Shown here one piece after another: positions 44,339-53,391 of a stretch of DNA of 64,000 nt. A program made the translations under genes and the position numbers. The stretch lies in contig NZ_CP091037.1 in assembly GCF_021534965.1 (NCBI RefSeq), positions 1,156,501-1,220,500 of the forward strand, given 5' to 3'. Positions within the stretch are counted from its first letter, which is position 1. Each line of letters starts with the position of its first letter. The notes under the pieces are model-generated. The model saw only the letters and a program-made list of their open reading frames with translations, had not been told where the DNA came from and did no database searches. The stretch is from Muricauda sp. SCSIO 65647. Its GTDB lineage: Bacteria > Bacteroidota > Bacteroidia > Flavobacteriales > Flavobacteriaceae.

Positions 44339-47300
44339 ATGAAGAAGAATAACAGCCTTTTAAGGATAAGCTTGATCATTGCAGTTTTTTATTGCTGTTC
44401 GGTGCTGACTGCACAAAAGAAAACCTATGCAATCGAAAAAATATATACCCAAACCGATAGGCCCTTTTACTTTCCGGGTGAGACCATTTGGTTCAAGTCT
44501 TACGTTGTTGGTGAAAAGAACCTACCATCAACTACAAGCGATGTGGTAGTGGCAGAATTGGTTTCGCCGAAAGGCAATGTAATCCAAACCAAAAATCTGG
44601 CCCTCACATACGGATATGCCTATGGTGATTTTTCGATACAGGAAGATTGGGTTGGTGGAATATATAAGGTGAAGTTGTACACTAATTATATGCGAAACTT
44701 TGGGGAGGATTCTTTTTTTACCAAAGAAATTACAGTTCAAAAGGTAATCGTCCCAAAGCTATTGTTGACGCTAGATTTCCAAAAGGAAGCTTATGGCAAG
44801 GGAAGTGAGGTAAACGTAGATTTCAAGGTAGAGGATTTGAAAAACAACCCCTTGGCCAATGTGGTTTTCCGGTCAAGTGTAATGCTTAAAGGCAATCCAT
44901 TCCTGGAGCAAACGGTCACAACAAATAGTTCTGGGGAGAGCACTATTTCATTTGACCTTCCAGATGATTTGAACACCGCTGATGTGGTGCTGAACATAGA
45001 AGTGCCACACCAAGGGTCTATTGAATCGATCTCGAGGACAATTCCTGTTCTGATGGACAATATCGACCTACAATTTTTACCAGAAGGAGGTAAGATTTTA
45101 GGTGAAACAACAAATACAGTTGCATTCAAAGCCCTGAATGAATTTGGCAAACCTGCTGATGTGAAGGGCATTGTTCTGGACTCGGATGGGAATGAAATCC
45201 AACAATTCGAAAGTTTTCACGATGGTATGGGAACGGTACAATTCATGCCCAAAGCAAGGACGGAATACTTTGCCAAAATCACTGCGCCTTTTGAATCAGA
45301 TTCACTTTACCTTCTTCCAAAAATCCATTCTAGGGGAGCAAAAATCTCACTGCAAGATCACAAAGGCAATCGAACCATTTGGAACCTATCCACCACAACA
45401 GAATTTAACGGTACTTTTCAAGCTCTGGATGCCGCCAACGAAGTACTTTTTCAAAAAACTGTTTCATTACAGAAAGGCATAAATAGTATATCAGTTAATC
45501 TATCTGATTTTCCCAGAGGTATCGTAAAATTCCGCCTTCTTAACGCCCTACGAAATACACTAAGTGAACGCCTAGTCTTTTTGAACAGGCATAAAGGATT
45601 GAAGATTGGACTTAAGTTAAACAAAGAAATCTTCGCTCCAAGAGAAAAGGTGGTTCTGGAGATTGAGACCAAGGATTTTGACAATAAGCCAATCAGTAGC
45701 AACTTGGCCCTTGCCGCTACCGACAATGCCTTGTTGTCATTTGCCGATGACAAACAAGACCGCATTGACAGTTATCTATTGATGTCAAGTGAACTAAAAG
45801 GGAAAATTCATGAACCCTCCTTTTATTTTGACCCAACTGAGGAGGACTCCGACAGGGCTCTGGATTTGGTAATGCTGACCCATGGTTGGAGGGACTATAT
45901 AGTTGATCGGATGGAAGAGCTAAAGCATTATCCTGACAAAAGAAATCTGTTGGAAGGTCAAATATTGGATAAACGGGGAAATCCTATTTCCGCAGATCTA
46001 TTCTTGTTCGAGAATGACGGAGAGAAAGCTCTGCAATTCAAAACAGATACCGAGGGTAATTTTCGATGCAAATTAGGAGATGCGAATTCTTATGTGCTTG
46101 TCGCTTATCGTGAGGACAAACAACCGCTGAAAATTGTGGAAAAACAAATTGGTGTTACAATCTCCGGGGGTACAGAAAATGAGCTTAGGCCAAGGGCGAC
46201 CCAAGAACAGGAAGCTCAGTTTCCGAATACCGAAGATGTCAAAAAGCCACTTCAAAAGCCGGTTCAAGAAAAAGCGATATTTTCCACAAATCTTGCAGAA
46301 GATGCTCAATCTTTGGACGAAGTGGTTATCGTTGGCTATGGTTCAAACACGACCAAGAACGCTTTGGGGTTTGCCCAAACGTCGATTGAGACTGATGAGA
46401 TTAACGGGCTATTAAGTACAGTCAGTGAAGTAATTCAAGGTCGGGCAGCCGGGGTTCAAATCACCAATTCAAGTGGAATTGCGGGTTCTGGCACAATAAT
46501 CAATGTCAGGGGATTAAGTTCAATACGAGGCTCAAATCAACCGCTTTTTATAGTAGATGGAACGCCTTTCTCAAATAGTTTTACTGGCGACCAAAGTGCT
46601 GAGCTGCAAAATTTAAATCCTTCCGATATTGAAAGCATTAATATATTGAAAGGAGTTGCAGCTACAACATTGTATGGCTCTAGCGGGGTCAATGGTGTTA
46701 TTATAATTAGCACAAAAAAGGGAAATTATAGATATGGTGATAAAGTATTGGTTCGAAAGAGATTTAATAACTATTCGGTAAAAAGTATCTATAAAAATTC
46801 TGGCTTACCGGCTATTGCAACCCCAAATAACTTCTATGTTCCCGTTTATGATTCGGGTGAAAATGTATCTCAGAGAAACGATTTCAGAAAGACCATATAT
46901 TGGAATCCAGTTGTTCAGACCGACCATGACGGTAAGGCAAAGGTGGAGTTTTATAATTCAGATGCGATAACCTCTTTTAATATCATGGCCGAGGGAATTT
47001 CACATAGCGGTCTGATTGGTCATACTGAATCAGTATATAGCATTCAGCGTCCCTCGAGCATAGCAACAAAATTACCTAGTTATTGCTCATTGAATGATAC
47101 GATAAGAGTACCATTAACGATATCCAATAATACCAGTAAAGAACTGAAATTAAAATTGGATGTAAATATTCCGAATCAATTTAAATATATGGACAGGGGA
47201 GTTACTACTGATAGTATATCCGTTGACCCCAAAAGTTACCTTGTTAAGGAAGTGGTTCTGATTCCCACGGCTACAGGGGAAAATTTGGCTCTTGAGGTAA

Positions 47301-48958
47301 ATGTCCAGAATCGGAATTATAGAGATGGTTTTCTCAAAGATATTTCTATAGTAAGTCCGTACTTTCCGGTAGAAACCTCTATTTCTGGTTCTGAAAATGG
47401 GACTTTTTCTTTCAACATTATCAATCCTGTACCTAGAAGTGCCCAGGCACAACTTAAGGTCTATCTTGATATTATCGGAGATGTCATGGATGGTGTTGAG
47501 GGTATGATAAGACAACCCTATGGATGTTTTGAGCAAACTTCCTCAGCCACATATCCCAATGTTATGATTCTTAAATACCTCAAGGAATCAGGTAAAAATA
47601 ATGTCGAAGTCGAAGCACGGGCCATGGATTTTATCAAAGAGGGTTATAAGAGGTTGGTCAGCTTTGAAACCTCGAAAGGAGGGTTCGAATGGTTTGGCCG
47701 CACCCCTCCACATGAAACCTTAACAGCCTTTGGAATTCTGGAGTTCACGGAGATGCGAGAAGTATATAGCGGGGTAGACCAAAAAATGTTGGACCGGACC
47801 ATAAAGTGGCTGCTAGGGCAAAAAGATGGAGACGGTGGTTTTCACAAAAGTAAAAAGGGATATGATAGTTTTGCCAGTTCCCCTCCAAAAGTGGCCAACG
47901 CCTATATCGTCTATGCGTTGAGTGAGGTAGGACTTACCTCGGAAATTGACAGGGAGTATCAAAGGGCTCTTGAGGAAGCATTGAAGTCAAAAGATACGTA
48001 CCGTATGGCCCTAATGGCCCTAGCGAGCAAAAATTTGGGCTACCAAGTAGAGTACCAATCATTGATTGAGAAAATTTTGAGTCAAATCAACAATTTAGGC
48101 TATGGCGAATTGCCCGTCGAAAACACCATTACAAGATCTTACGGTAAATCTAAAAAACTGGAAACTACGGCATTCGTTATTCTTTCTCTTTTGAGACAAA
48201 ACCAACATATATCTAAGGTTGTGGAAGGTATACAATACTTGACATCAGAAAGAGAAAATGGGCGTTTTGGTAGTACCCAAGCTACCGTGATGTCTCTTAA
48301 AGCATTGATAGAGTACACCAAGAAGCAAAAACAAGTAATGGTAGAAAGTGGCAATACCGTTCAATTGAAGGTCAATGGAGAAACGATTGATCGTGATTTG
48401 TCAAAAACAGAAAACGGAACACTTGAAATTGATGGAATTGGCAAATTCTTGTCAGAGGGAGAACAAGTTGTTGAGGTTCGATTTAATAATGCCGATAAGA
48501 CTTTTCCATATTCGATGGATATCCAATGGGAAAGCTACCTGCCCAAATCGTCTTCAGAAACCCCTATTAAACTAGAAACCAATATAATTCAGCAAAATGT
48601 TACCGTGGGTGGTTTGGCGAGAATGAATGTGGTGGTCGCCAATAAAAAAGACGAACCTGTTTCAATGACAACTGCTGTAATTGGAATTCCGAGTGGTGCA
48701 AGCCTACAACCCTATCAACTTAAAGAACTGATGGAAAAGGGACAGGTCGATTATTATGAGGTCTTTGACAACCAACTGGTGCTATATTGGAAAAGCATGA
48801 AGCCATCGGAAAAAAAGGTAATCGGCTTGGATTTAAAGGCTGAAATTGCCGGAAGCTTTACGGCATCAGCCAGCACTGTTTATTTATATTACGGTGATGA
48901 AAATAAACATTGGATTCCGGGGACATCATTGAAAATAATCCCAGTTTCGGCGGAATAA
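44339..48958 (+). CDS. Alpha-2-macroglobulin with an internal SusC-type TonB plug domain
   Basis: The 1539-residue exported protein has a signal peptide (about 1-25), an MG2-type domain (YTQTDRPFYFPGETIWFKSY, about 37-56 and on), further macroglobulin-like domains to about 530, a carboxypeptidase-regulatory-like domain (about 537-610), a low-complexity linker, then the SusC junction DEVVIVGYG (from Asp660) and a full plug (about 672-796: QGRAAGVQITN, NVRGLSSIRGSNQPLFIVDG, GSSGVNGVIIISTKKG). The alpha-2-macroglobulin body resumes at DFRKTIYWNPVVQTDHDG (about 858), followed by the thioester domain with PYGCFEQ (Cys1063, Gln1066) and a C-terminal domain to 1539. Such proteins trap proteases through a thioester. 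It follows the plugless barrel by 5 bp. Confidence 0.93.
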   Translation: MKKNNSLLRISLIIAVFYCCSVLTAQKKTYAIEKIYTQTDRPFYFPGETIWFKSYVVGEKNLPSTTSDVVVAELVSPKGNVIQTKNLALTYGYAYGDFSIQEDWVGGIYKVKLYTNYMRNFGEDSFFTKEITVQKVIVPKLLLTLDFQKEAYGKGSEVNVDFKVEDLKNNPLANVVFRSSVMLKGNPFLEQTVTTNSSGESTISFDLPDDLNTADVVLNIEVPHQGSIESISRTIPVLMDNIDLQFLPEGGKILGETTNTVAFKALNEFGKPADVKGIVLDSDGNEIQQFESFHDGMGTVQFMPKARTEYFAKITAPFESDSLYLLPKIHSRGAKISLQDHKGNRTIWNLSTTTEFNGTFQALDAANEVLFQKTVSLQKGINSISVNLSDFPRGIVKFRLLNALRNTLSERLVFLNRHKGLKIGLKLNKEIFAPREKVVLEIETKDFDNKPISSNLALAATDNALLSFADDKQDRIDSYLLMSSELKGKIHEPSFYFDPTEEDSDRALDLVMLTHGWRDYIVDRMEELKHYPDKRNLLEGQILDKRGNPISADLFLFENDGEKALQFKTDTEGNFRCKLGDANSYVLVAYREDKQPLKIVEKQIGVTISGGTENELRPRATQEQEAQFPNTEDVKKPLQKPVQEKAIFSTNLAEDAQSLDEVVIVGYGSNTTKNALGFAQTSIETDEINGLLSTVSEVIQGRAAGVQITNSSGIAGSGTIINVRGLSSIRGSNQPLFIVDGTPFSNSFTGDQSAELQNLNPSDIESINILKGVAATTLYGSSGVNGVIIISTKKGNYRYGDKVLVRKRFNNYSVKSIYKNSGLPAIATPNNFYVPVYDSGENVSQRNDFRKTIYWNPVVQTDHDGKAKVEFYNSDAITSFNIMAEGISHSGLIGHTESVYSIQRPSSIATKLPSYCSLNDTIRVPLTISNNTSKELKLKLDVNIPNQFKYMDRGVTTDSISVDPKSYLVKEVVLIPTATGENLALEVNVQNRNYRDGFLKDISIVSPYFPVETSISGSENGTFSFNIINPVPRSAQAQLKVYLDIIGDVMDGVEGMIRQPYGCFEQTSSATYPNVMILKYLKESGKNNVEVEARAMDFIKEGYKRLVSFETSKGGFEWFGRTPPHETLTAFGILEFTEMREVYSGVDQKMLDRTIKWLLGQKDGDGGFHKSKKGYDSFASSPPKVANAYIVYALSEVGLTSEIDREYQRALEEALKSKDTYRMALMALASKNLGYQVEYQSLIEKILSQINNLGYGELPVENTITRSYGKSKKLETTAFVILSLLRQNQHISKVVEGIQYLTSERENGRFGSTQATVMSLKALIEYTKKQKQVMVESGNTVQLKVNGETIDRDLSKTENGTLEIDGIGKFLSEGEQVVEVRFNNADKTFPYSMDIQWESYLPKSSSETPIKLETNIIQQNVTVGGLARMNVVVANKKDEPVSMTTAVIGIPSGASLQPYQLKELMEKGQVDYYEVFDNQLVLYWKSMKPSEKKVIGLDLKAEIAGSFTASASTVYLYYGDENKHWIPGTSLKIIPVSAE

Positions 48959-49045
48959 GAACCTGTTGTACGATTAGATGGAAAAGGTGTGCAGAAATTT
49001 GTGAAAAAGTAATGCATGGAGAAATCCACTTAGTTAAAGCCATAA

Positions 49046-49095
49046 AAGCAAGCAAAACAGCGTTTTGTACTGCAAACGTCCTAAATCCTTACCCC
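49046..49095 (+). repeat. Interspersed repeat, copy 1
   Basis: About 50 bp beginning AAGCAAGCAAAACAG match the sequence at 60123-60173 at roughly four of five positions with a few small gaps. Both copies lie downstream of genes, one outside and one inside the island. Confidence 0.45.
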
Positions 49096-49110
49096 AAAAC
49101 CTTGCGCCAC

Positions 49111-49140
49111 GCCCGAACGTACCGTTCGGTACGGGCGGGC
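49111..49140. repeat. GC-rich inverted repeat
   Basis: The core GTACCGTTCGGTAC (49119-49132) is a hairpin of two 6-bp arms, enclosed by a further GCCCG/CGGGC pair. It stands out as GC-rich in an AT-rich gap. No T run follows on either strand, so a terminator is unlikely. Confidence 0.5.
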
Positions 49141-49230
49141 ATGGATTCTGTGGAATTTCTTCCGCGTTCGGGAAGATAAACCAAAGCCCGGCATAGGTGG
49201 GTAAAAAGAAAGCTTTCGCATTTCGCAACT

Positions 49231-49279
49231 AAAAAACCCCTCACTTACATGAAGGGTTTTACTTCGTTGCGGTCTGGAC
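49231..49279 (-). other. Older tRNA-Asp 3'-end scar with terminator
   Basis: On the minus strand the last 11 bases of tRNA-Asp plus one downstream base (plus strand GCGGTCTGGAC, 49269-49279) are followed by a hairpin AAACCCTTC...GAGGGGTTTTTT (49231-49257). The block repeats the arrangement at 49451-49513, about 220 bp away, and may be a scar of an earlier insertion or a deleted tandem tRNA gene. Confidence 0.5.
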
Positions 49280-49450
49280 CTGCCTGCATGCCAAAAGGTA
49301 TGTAAACCGGCAGGTGGGATTCTTTGCTCGTAAAACTCGCAAAGGGCCGAAAGGGTGGCCCTGCAATACTCCAAACCCTCTTACCAACTTCGTTGGTATG
49401 CATTTTTTAGTTTCTCAACTTCAAAAAGTAAGCTTTTGGGTTTCGAAACT

Positions 49451-49481
49451 AAAAAACCCCTCGCACTGCGTGCGAAGGGTT
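49451..49481 (-). terminator. Former terminator of tRNA-Asp, left behind at the island edge
   Basis: On the minus strand the hairpin AACCC.TCGCA / TGCGA.GGGTT (one mismatch, 5-nt loop) is followed by six Ts. It lies 11 bp past the displaced tRNA 3' end, where the terminator of the undisturbed tRNA gene would be. Confidence 0.7.
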
Positions 49482-49491
49482 CTACTTCATT

Positions 49492-49513
49492 GCGGTCTGG
49501 ACGGGACTCGAAC
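49492..49513. other. Left attachment site: displaced tRNA-Asp 3' end
   Basis: These 22 bp are identical to 62832-62853, the 3' end (acceptor and half of the T arm) of the intact tRNA-Asp gene. The match stops at 49513, where the tRNA body would continue. This is the standard trace of integration into a tRNA 3' end by a tyrosine recombinase. Confidence 0.85.
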
Positions 49514-49717
49514 TTTTTCCTTAAATGCCCTGTTTCCAAGGCTTGCCAAAGGGCCGTTTTTTAGGCTCACCGCGCGGCTCACCTTTTAACATAGTTTAAC
49601 GTTTTCAACGAATAAAAGACTACTTTTAAAGGTAATGAATTAAGAAATATTGATATTCCATTATCTTATGATTTAAGATGCGTTTTTGATTTAGATTCTC
49701 TAACCAATAAAAGTTGT

Positions 49718-50563
49718 ATGACTAAATACCTGCCCATAATCTTTTTACTATTTAACTTCTCAATCAATGCCCAAGAGAGCTTCTCCTTCGAAGCTCAGAT
49801 AAGCCCGAATAAAAAATACATTACCCAACTTGAAAGCTCCTCTATTTCCGAAATAGATTTTATTGCGGACGAGAAAACAATGGAAGAATTGAAATCACAA
49901 GGAGTAAAGTTGCCTCTAAAATTTACAACCCAGACAAAAATGACAACCACAATCTCAACTGGTTCAAAAGGGGTTGACGGCTACATTCCAGCTACTATGG
50001 AATATGGGAAAGTACTTGCCACAACAGAAATGAATGGTGAAACCAAAACTGAAGAGAAGCCATTTTCAGGAGCAAAGATTTTAGGCAAGTATGATAACAA
50101 TTTCAAGTTTGAGGTGGATACTATTATTGGTGACAACATTGATACCCAGATGAGAGCAGTATTGAAGAACATATTGAGTACTGTTCAGCAAAGCATCAAT
50201 TTTCCTAAAGAACCAATGCAGATTGGGGATACCTTCCAGAATAAGATTCCAATGAGCATCCCAATACAAGGGATGAACCCTATCAAAGTCATAATCAAAA
50301 TTGATTATTTACTTAGAGATATTGCAGATGGTAAAGCCACCTTTGATGTAAATCAGCAAGTAAGTTTAGATGCCTCACAAGAACAGGTGAACGTCAAAGC
50401 CACTGGTTCAGGTTCAGGTGTTTCAGTGTACAGTGTTACTGATAATTATTTGATAAAGAACCAATCCGAATTACCAATGGAACTTACTGCAAAAATCAAC
50501 GAAAAAATAACATCCAAAGTAAAAGCGACCACACAAACCAATCTCTCTGTTATCATACAATAA
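49718..50563 (+). CDS. Exported protein of unknown function
   Basis: The 281-residue protein has a signal peptide (about 1-18, cleaved near INA-QE) and no lipobox. The body is rich in Lys, Thr and Ser with beta-type segments; INFPKEPMQIGDTFQNKIPMSIPI is the most distinctive part and recalls DUF6263-type secreted proteins of Bacteroidota, though I cannot confirm this. It is the first gene inside the island and is 7 bp from the next gene, so it may head a short operon of immunity-type genes. Confidence 0.7.
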   Translation: MTKYLPIIFLLFNFSINAQESFSFEAQISPNKKYITQLESSSISEIDFIADEKTMEELKSQGVKLPLKFTTQTKMTTTISTGSKGVDGYIPATMEYGKVLATTEMNGETKTEEKPFSGAKILGKYDNNFKFEVDTIIGDNIDTQMRAVLKNILSTVQQSINFPKEPMQIGDTFQNKIPMSIPIQGMNPIKVIIKIDYLLRDIADGKATFDVNQQVSLDASQEQVNVKATGSGSGVSVYSVTDNYLIKNQSELPMELTAKINEKITSKVKATTQTNLSVIIQ

Positions 50564-50570
50564 ACAAGAA

Positions 50571-51011
50571 TTGAAAGACCAAAGCAACATAGAATTGCTC
50601 ATTAAAGATTATCAATCCACTGCTAATCATGTAGTCGGATTGTTTCAAAGAAAGTATGGAGTTGAAAATTTATTGGAAGGGTGGTATTCTGGCATTTATT
50701 ATCAGACTGGTGAACTAAAACAAGAAGGAATAAATTTTTACGCCTTTCATGGTATTGGAATTGCCGTTCACTTTGATACAAAAATGATTGATTTTGATTT
50801 TGCTTTTTTTCCTGAGCTGCGATGGGACGGTTTTGATTTATGGAGGTTAAAAGGTTTTGTTTCTAGTCAACCCAAGAAATATCCAGAATTAATAGATGAA
50901 AAAAAACTAGAATCAGAATTTGAAAGACTGAAACAAAAAGGAATCATTGAAAATCCGAAATTAGAGTTCCCAACCAGTCTGTATTTCTGGAAAACGGATT
51001 TGATTTCCTAA
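50571..51011 (+). CDS. DUF6896-like protein, probable orphan immunity protein
   Basis: The 146-residue protein has HGIGIAVHF, then DFDF and DGFDLWRLKGFV, a pattern that fits DUF6896, a family often found beside polymorphic toxins. No toxin gene is present. The start is TTG (50571); no useful ATG exists. It is 7 bp after the exported protein and 29 bp before the CdiI-like gene. Confidence 0.68.
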   Translation: MKDQSNIELLIKDYQSTANHVVGLFQRKYGVENLLEGWYSGIYYQTGELKQEGINFYAFHGIGIAVHFDTKMIDFDFAFFPELRWDGFDLWRLKGFVSSQPKKYPELIDEKKLESEFERLKQKGIIENPKLEFPTSLYFWKTDLIS

Positions 51012-51040
51012 AACCAATGAATTGAAGATAGATACGTCCT

Positions 51041-51448
51041 ATGAATACTGAAAAATCGATTCAAGAAATAGAAAACAACTACTGGACTGATTTGAGCGAA
51101 TATCCAACAAGTCTAGTGGAAAGGTGTCATACCTATAGAAAAATCAAGGTAAAGGACTTGCAAATTCACCAAATAAACACCTTGCTTATTCAAGACATTG
51201 GTTCGGATATTTTAATCCCTCTTGTTTTAAAACAAATGGAACAAAATATTACTGAAGAAGACGAATATGATGGAAGTTGTTTTTTTAGAAGCATGAAACA
51301 TTTCAGTGTAGAAATATGGAAAAGAAATCCTCAATATTATATTAGGTTGATTGAGATAATAAAAGACAATAAGAACAAAATCGAATCCGAATGGGGATTA
51401 AAAATATATGACCGAGAGCTTTACAAGCTTGAAAACAAAATCAACTAA
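51041..51448 (+). CDS. CdiI-like contact-dependent inhibition immunity protein
   Basis: The 135-residue protein fits the CdiI_2-type immunity family: SIQEIENNYWTDLSEYPTSLVERCHTYRKI at the start, then LLIQDIGSDILIPLVLKQME and YDGSCFFRSMKH. Such proteins neutralise a cognate toxin delivered by contact. No CdiA, Rhs or other toxin gene is in the window, so it is an orphan, which may protect against toxins of other strains. It lies 3 bp before the next gene. Confidence 0.78.
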   Translation: MNTEKSIQEIENNYWTDLSEYPTSLVERCHTYRKIKVKDLQIHQINTLLIQDIGSDILIPLVLKQMEQNITEEDEYDGSCFFRSMKHFSVEIWKRNPQYYIRLIEIIKDNKNKIESEWGLKIYDRELYKLENKIN

Positions 51449-51451
51449 CCC

Positions 51452-52030
51452 TTGAAAGCACAAAAGACATACTTAAAAGGAAAATCGGTATTCATCGTCT
51501 CTATCGTTGTGGTTCTCTTGACAATTGCCACCGTCTATTTTACTGGTATCAATTACCACAGAAGTATTGAAAACAACCTGTACATTTCTCTTATTATCAT
51601 AGGTACAGCACTATTTCTTTTCATGACCTATGGATTATATAAAGGAGTAGAGCTTATAGACAACTTCATAAAATTCAAAGATTTCGAACCTGGCTCAACA
51701 TTTCACCATAGCAATATTGGATTTGATATGCCCAGTATTGATACAGGTGATGGATTAAGTGGTTTGATACTATCCATTTTAGCATGGATTGCAATAAGTA
51801 TTCTTTTTGTAATTCTTATGATTGTTTTGGAAGCTGTGTTTTGGGTTTCACTATTTGTAATCCTCGCAATGTTGTATTGGGTGTTCTTCAGAGCTTTGCG
51901 GTTGGTTTTCAGCAAGTCGAACAAAACAAAAGGTGATTTAGGAATGTCTGGTGTTTACGCAATGGGTTATTCAATATTATATATTGGTTGGATGTTTGGA
52001 ATAGTATACTTAGTACAGATTCTGAAATGA
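51452..52030 (+). CDS. Membrane protein of unknown function
   Basis: The 192-residue protein has five hydrophobic segments (about 12-32, 45-65, 104-125, 127-150 and 168-190). No family is recognised. The start is TTG (51452), 3 bp after the immunity gene; the next ATG lies after the second helix. It is convergent with the small minus-strand membrane gene, with no gap. Confidence 0.65.
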   Translation: MKAQKTYLKGKSVFIVSIVVVLLTIATVYFTGINYHRSIENNLYISLIIIGTALFLFMTYGLYKGVELIDNFIKFKDFEPGSTFHHSNIGFDMPSIDTGDGLSGLILSILAWIAISILFVILMIVLEAVFWVSLFVILAMLYWVFFRALRLVFSKSNKTKGDLGMSGVYAMGYSILYIGWMFGIVYLVQILK

Positions 52031-52309
52031 TTACCAGAACCTTTTCTTTATTCTATTTAAAAACCCAAATGTCAAACTTGCCAAAAGCATCGGGGCAATT
52101 ATGCATACGGCAGATTCAAGTTCTGAATTTTGCAACCTGAATGATTCTGTTGTATAATAACCCCATATATATGAGAAAACAATGATATAAATGATTATCA
52201 ATCCAATGAACAACAGAAGACCAAAAATCATAAGGACTCCATTCCCAAACATAGAAAGCTCTTCTCTTAAAAGTTTGAATAGTTTTGATTCGGTCAGTCT
52301 TTTATGCAT
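52031..52309 (-). CDS. Small membrane protein of unknown function
   Basis: The 92-residue protein has two hydrophobic helices (about 25-50 and 67-85) and a basic tail (NRIKKRFW). It is the only minus-strand gene in this part of the island, abutting its convergent neighbour. No family is recognised. Confidence 0.6.
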   Translation of the reverse strand: MHKRLTESKLFKLLREELSMFGNGVLMIFGLLLFIGLIIIYIIVFSYIWGYYTTESFRLQNSELESAVCIIAPMLLASLTFGFLNRIKKRFW

Positions 52310-52327
52310 TCTAAATACCTTTCCATT

Positions 52328-52831
52328 ATGAAGATTAAGAGCATAACTTTTAAAGCCCCTGAGCCAAAGTTAAAAATCATAAAGAACGTTTTCATATACA
52401 TTTCTGAAAAGCATTCGCAAATCATTATAGCCCCTTTTTACAAAGAACCGAATCAAGGATATAGATATTCACAAGAAAAATGTGAAGTTTTACCGCTTAA
52501 CTCCCCTTATGAAGCGATTGGAGAATCTATAAAAAGAAATATTCAAAAGTTCGATATAAAGGAATATGACTCTACCCGTTCAAGTAAAAAAGACGGATAT
52601 ACAGCGTTCCATTCGAGCAAGGAAAAGTCGATGCGTGGTTTCGAAAAGAACTACACGTTAATCGATGTAAGTGGTTTAACGGATAGAAATAATACTTTCA
52701 GAATTCAAACCAGACTTGGATACATTAATAAACTTGAAATTACATCTACAATTTCAGCACATTGTGATAATGCAGAATTGGGAAAACTGGTAATGCGAAT
52801 GTTCAATTCTGAAATTGTTGATAGAACATAG
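52328..52831 (+). CDS. Hypothetical protein, possibly immunity-type
   Basis: The 167-residue product (start at the ATG 52328; an ATG at 52304 overlaps the divergent gene) is soluble and has no signal. SSKEKSMRGFEKNYTLIDV and NAELGKLVMRMFN recall CDI immunity proteins of another family, but I cannot assign it. Its stop codon is directly followed by the ATG of the next gene, so the two are coupled. Confidence 0.6.
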   Translation: MKIKSITFKAPEPKLKIIKNVFIYISEKHSQIIIAPFYKEPNQGYRYSQEKCEVLPLNSPYEAIGESIKRNIQKFDIKEYDSTRSSKKDGYTAFHSSKEKSMRGFEKNYTLIDVSGLTDRNNTFRIQTRLGYINKLEITSTISAHCDNAELGKLVMRMFNSEIVDRT

Positions 52832-53287
52832 ATGAAAGGAGTATTGTCCAGAATTATCCTAAAAGACGAATTTCTGTTTGATGGAACAGTTGAGCAACTG
52901 GAAGAAAAACTATGGTTTCAGAATAACCAAAAATTTAGGATTGAATGGATAGATTATCAATCTTTTAAATTTTTATCCAACTTTTCATTGGGTACAATAA
53001 TGGTGAAATTTAATCCAGGTTTTGCAGATGGAATAAAGGGCTATGCCCAATTAATTGAAACGGAGTCAGGCAAGACAAAAGTTTCACTTAGAACCAAAAT
53101 TCGAATTGAACTATACTTCTTCCTTGTCGTTATGTTAATTGCCATTATTGCAGCGTTGGTATCGGAAGAAGTTTTTCCATTATGGATGCTATGGCTTACG
53201 CCTCTTGGTCTGTTATGGTTTTGGTTTGTATACCGCATGCAAGAACAAATTCTGTTCAATAAATTGAAAAACTATTTGACCAATTGA
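52832..53287 (+). CDS. Membrane protein of unknown function
   Basis: The 151-residue protein has a soluble N-terminal half (about 1-88) and two membrane helices (about 92-110 and 118-136). It starts immediately after the stop of the previous gene. No family is recognised; the soluble half followed by a hairpin of helices suggests a membrane-tethered domain. Confidence 0.65.
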   Translation: MKGVLSRIILKDEFLFDGTVEQLEEKLWFQNNQKFRIEWIDYQSFKFLSNFSLGTIMVKFNPGFADGIKGYAQLIETESGKTKVSLRTKIRIELYFFLVVMLIAIIAALVSEEVFPLWMLWLTPLGLLWFWFVYRMQEQILFNKLKNYLTN

Positions 53288-53391
53288 TACAGAGAATCCA
53301 ACAATACAAAAACCTCAAAGTAATACTAACCGTTCTGACGATTATTGAAGTCTCTTGGATTTGATTTGAATACGATATTAAAAGGCAAAAA

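Larger units (their letters stand above)
48959..49717. other. 759-bp non-coding region with hairpins, tRNA-Asp 3'-end scars and the left island boundary
   Basis: No gene is supported. It contains an interspersed repeat (49046-49095), a strong inverted repeat (49111-49140), two tRNA-Asp 3'-end fragments each with a following terminator (49231-49279 and 49451-49513), and a plus-strand hairpin TACCAAC-TTC-GTTGGTA with Ts (about 49382-49409). The left attachment site of the island lies at 49492-49513. Confidence 0.7.

Noticed and set aside
49314-49589. Overlapping plus-strand frames of 91 and 69 codons at the island edge
   Set aside because: They run through the tRNA 3'-end scar and terminator hairpins, which explains the sequence better than coding.
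52304-52327. Upstream ATG for the gene at 52328
   Set aside because: It overlaps the start of the divergent membrane gene and adds eight residues with no similarity; the ATG at 52328 gives a cleaner start.
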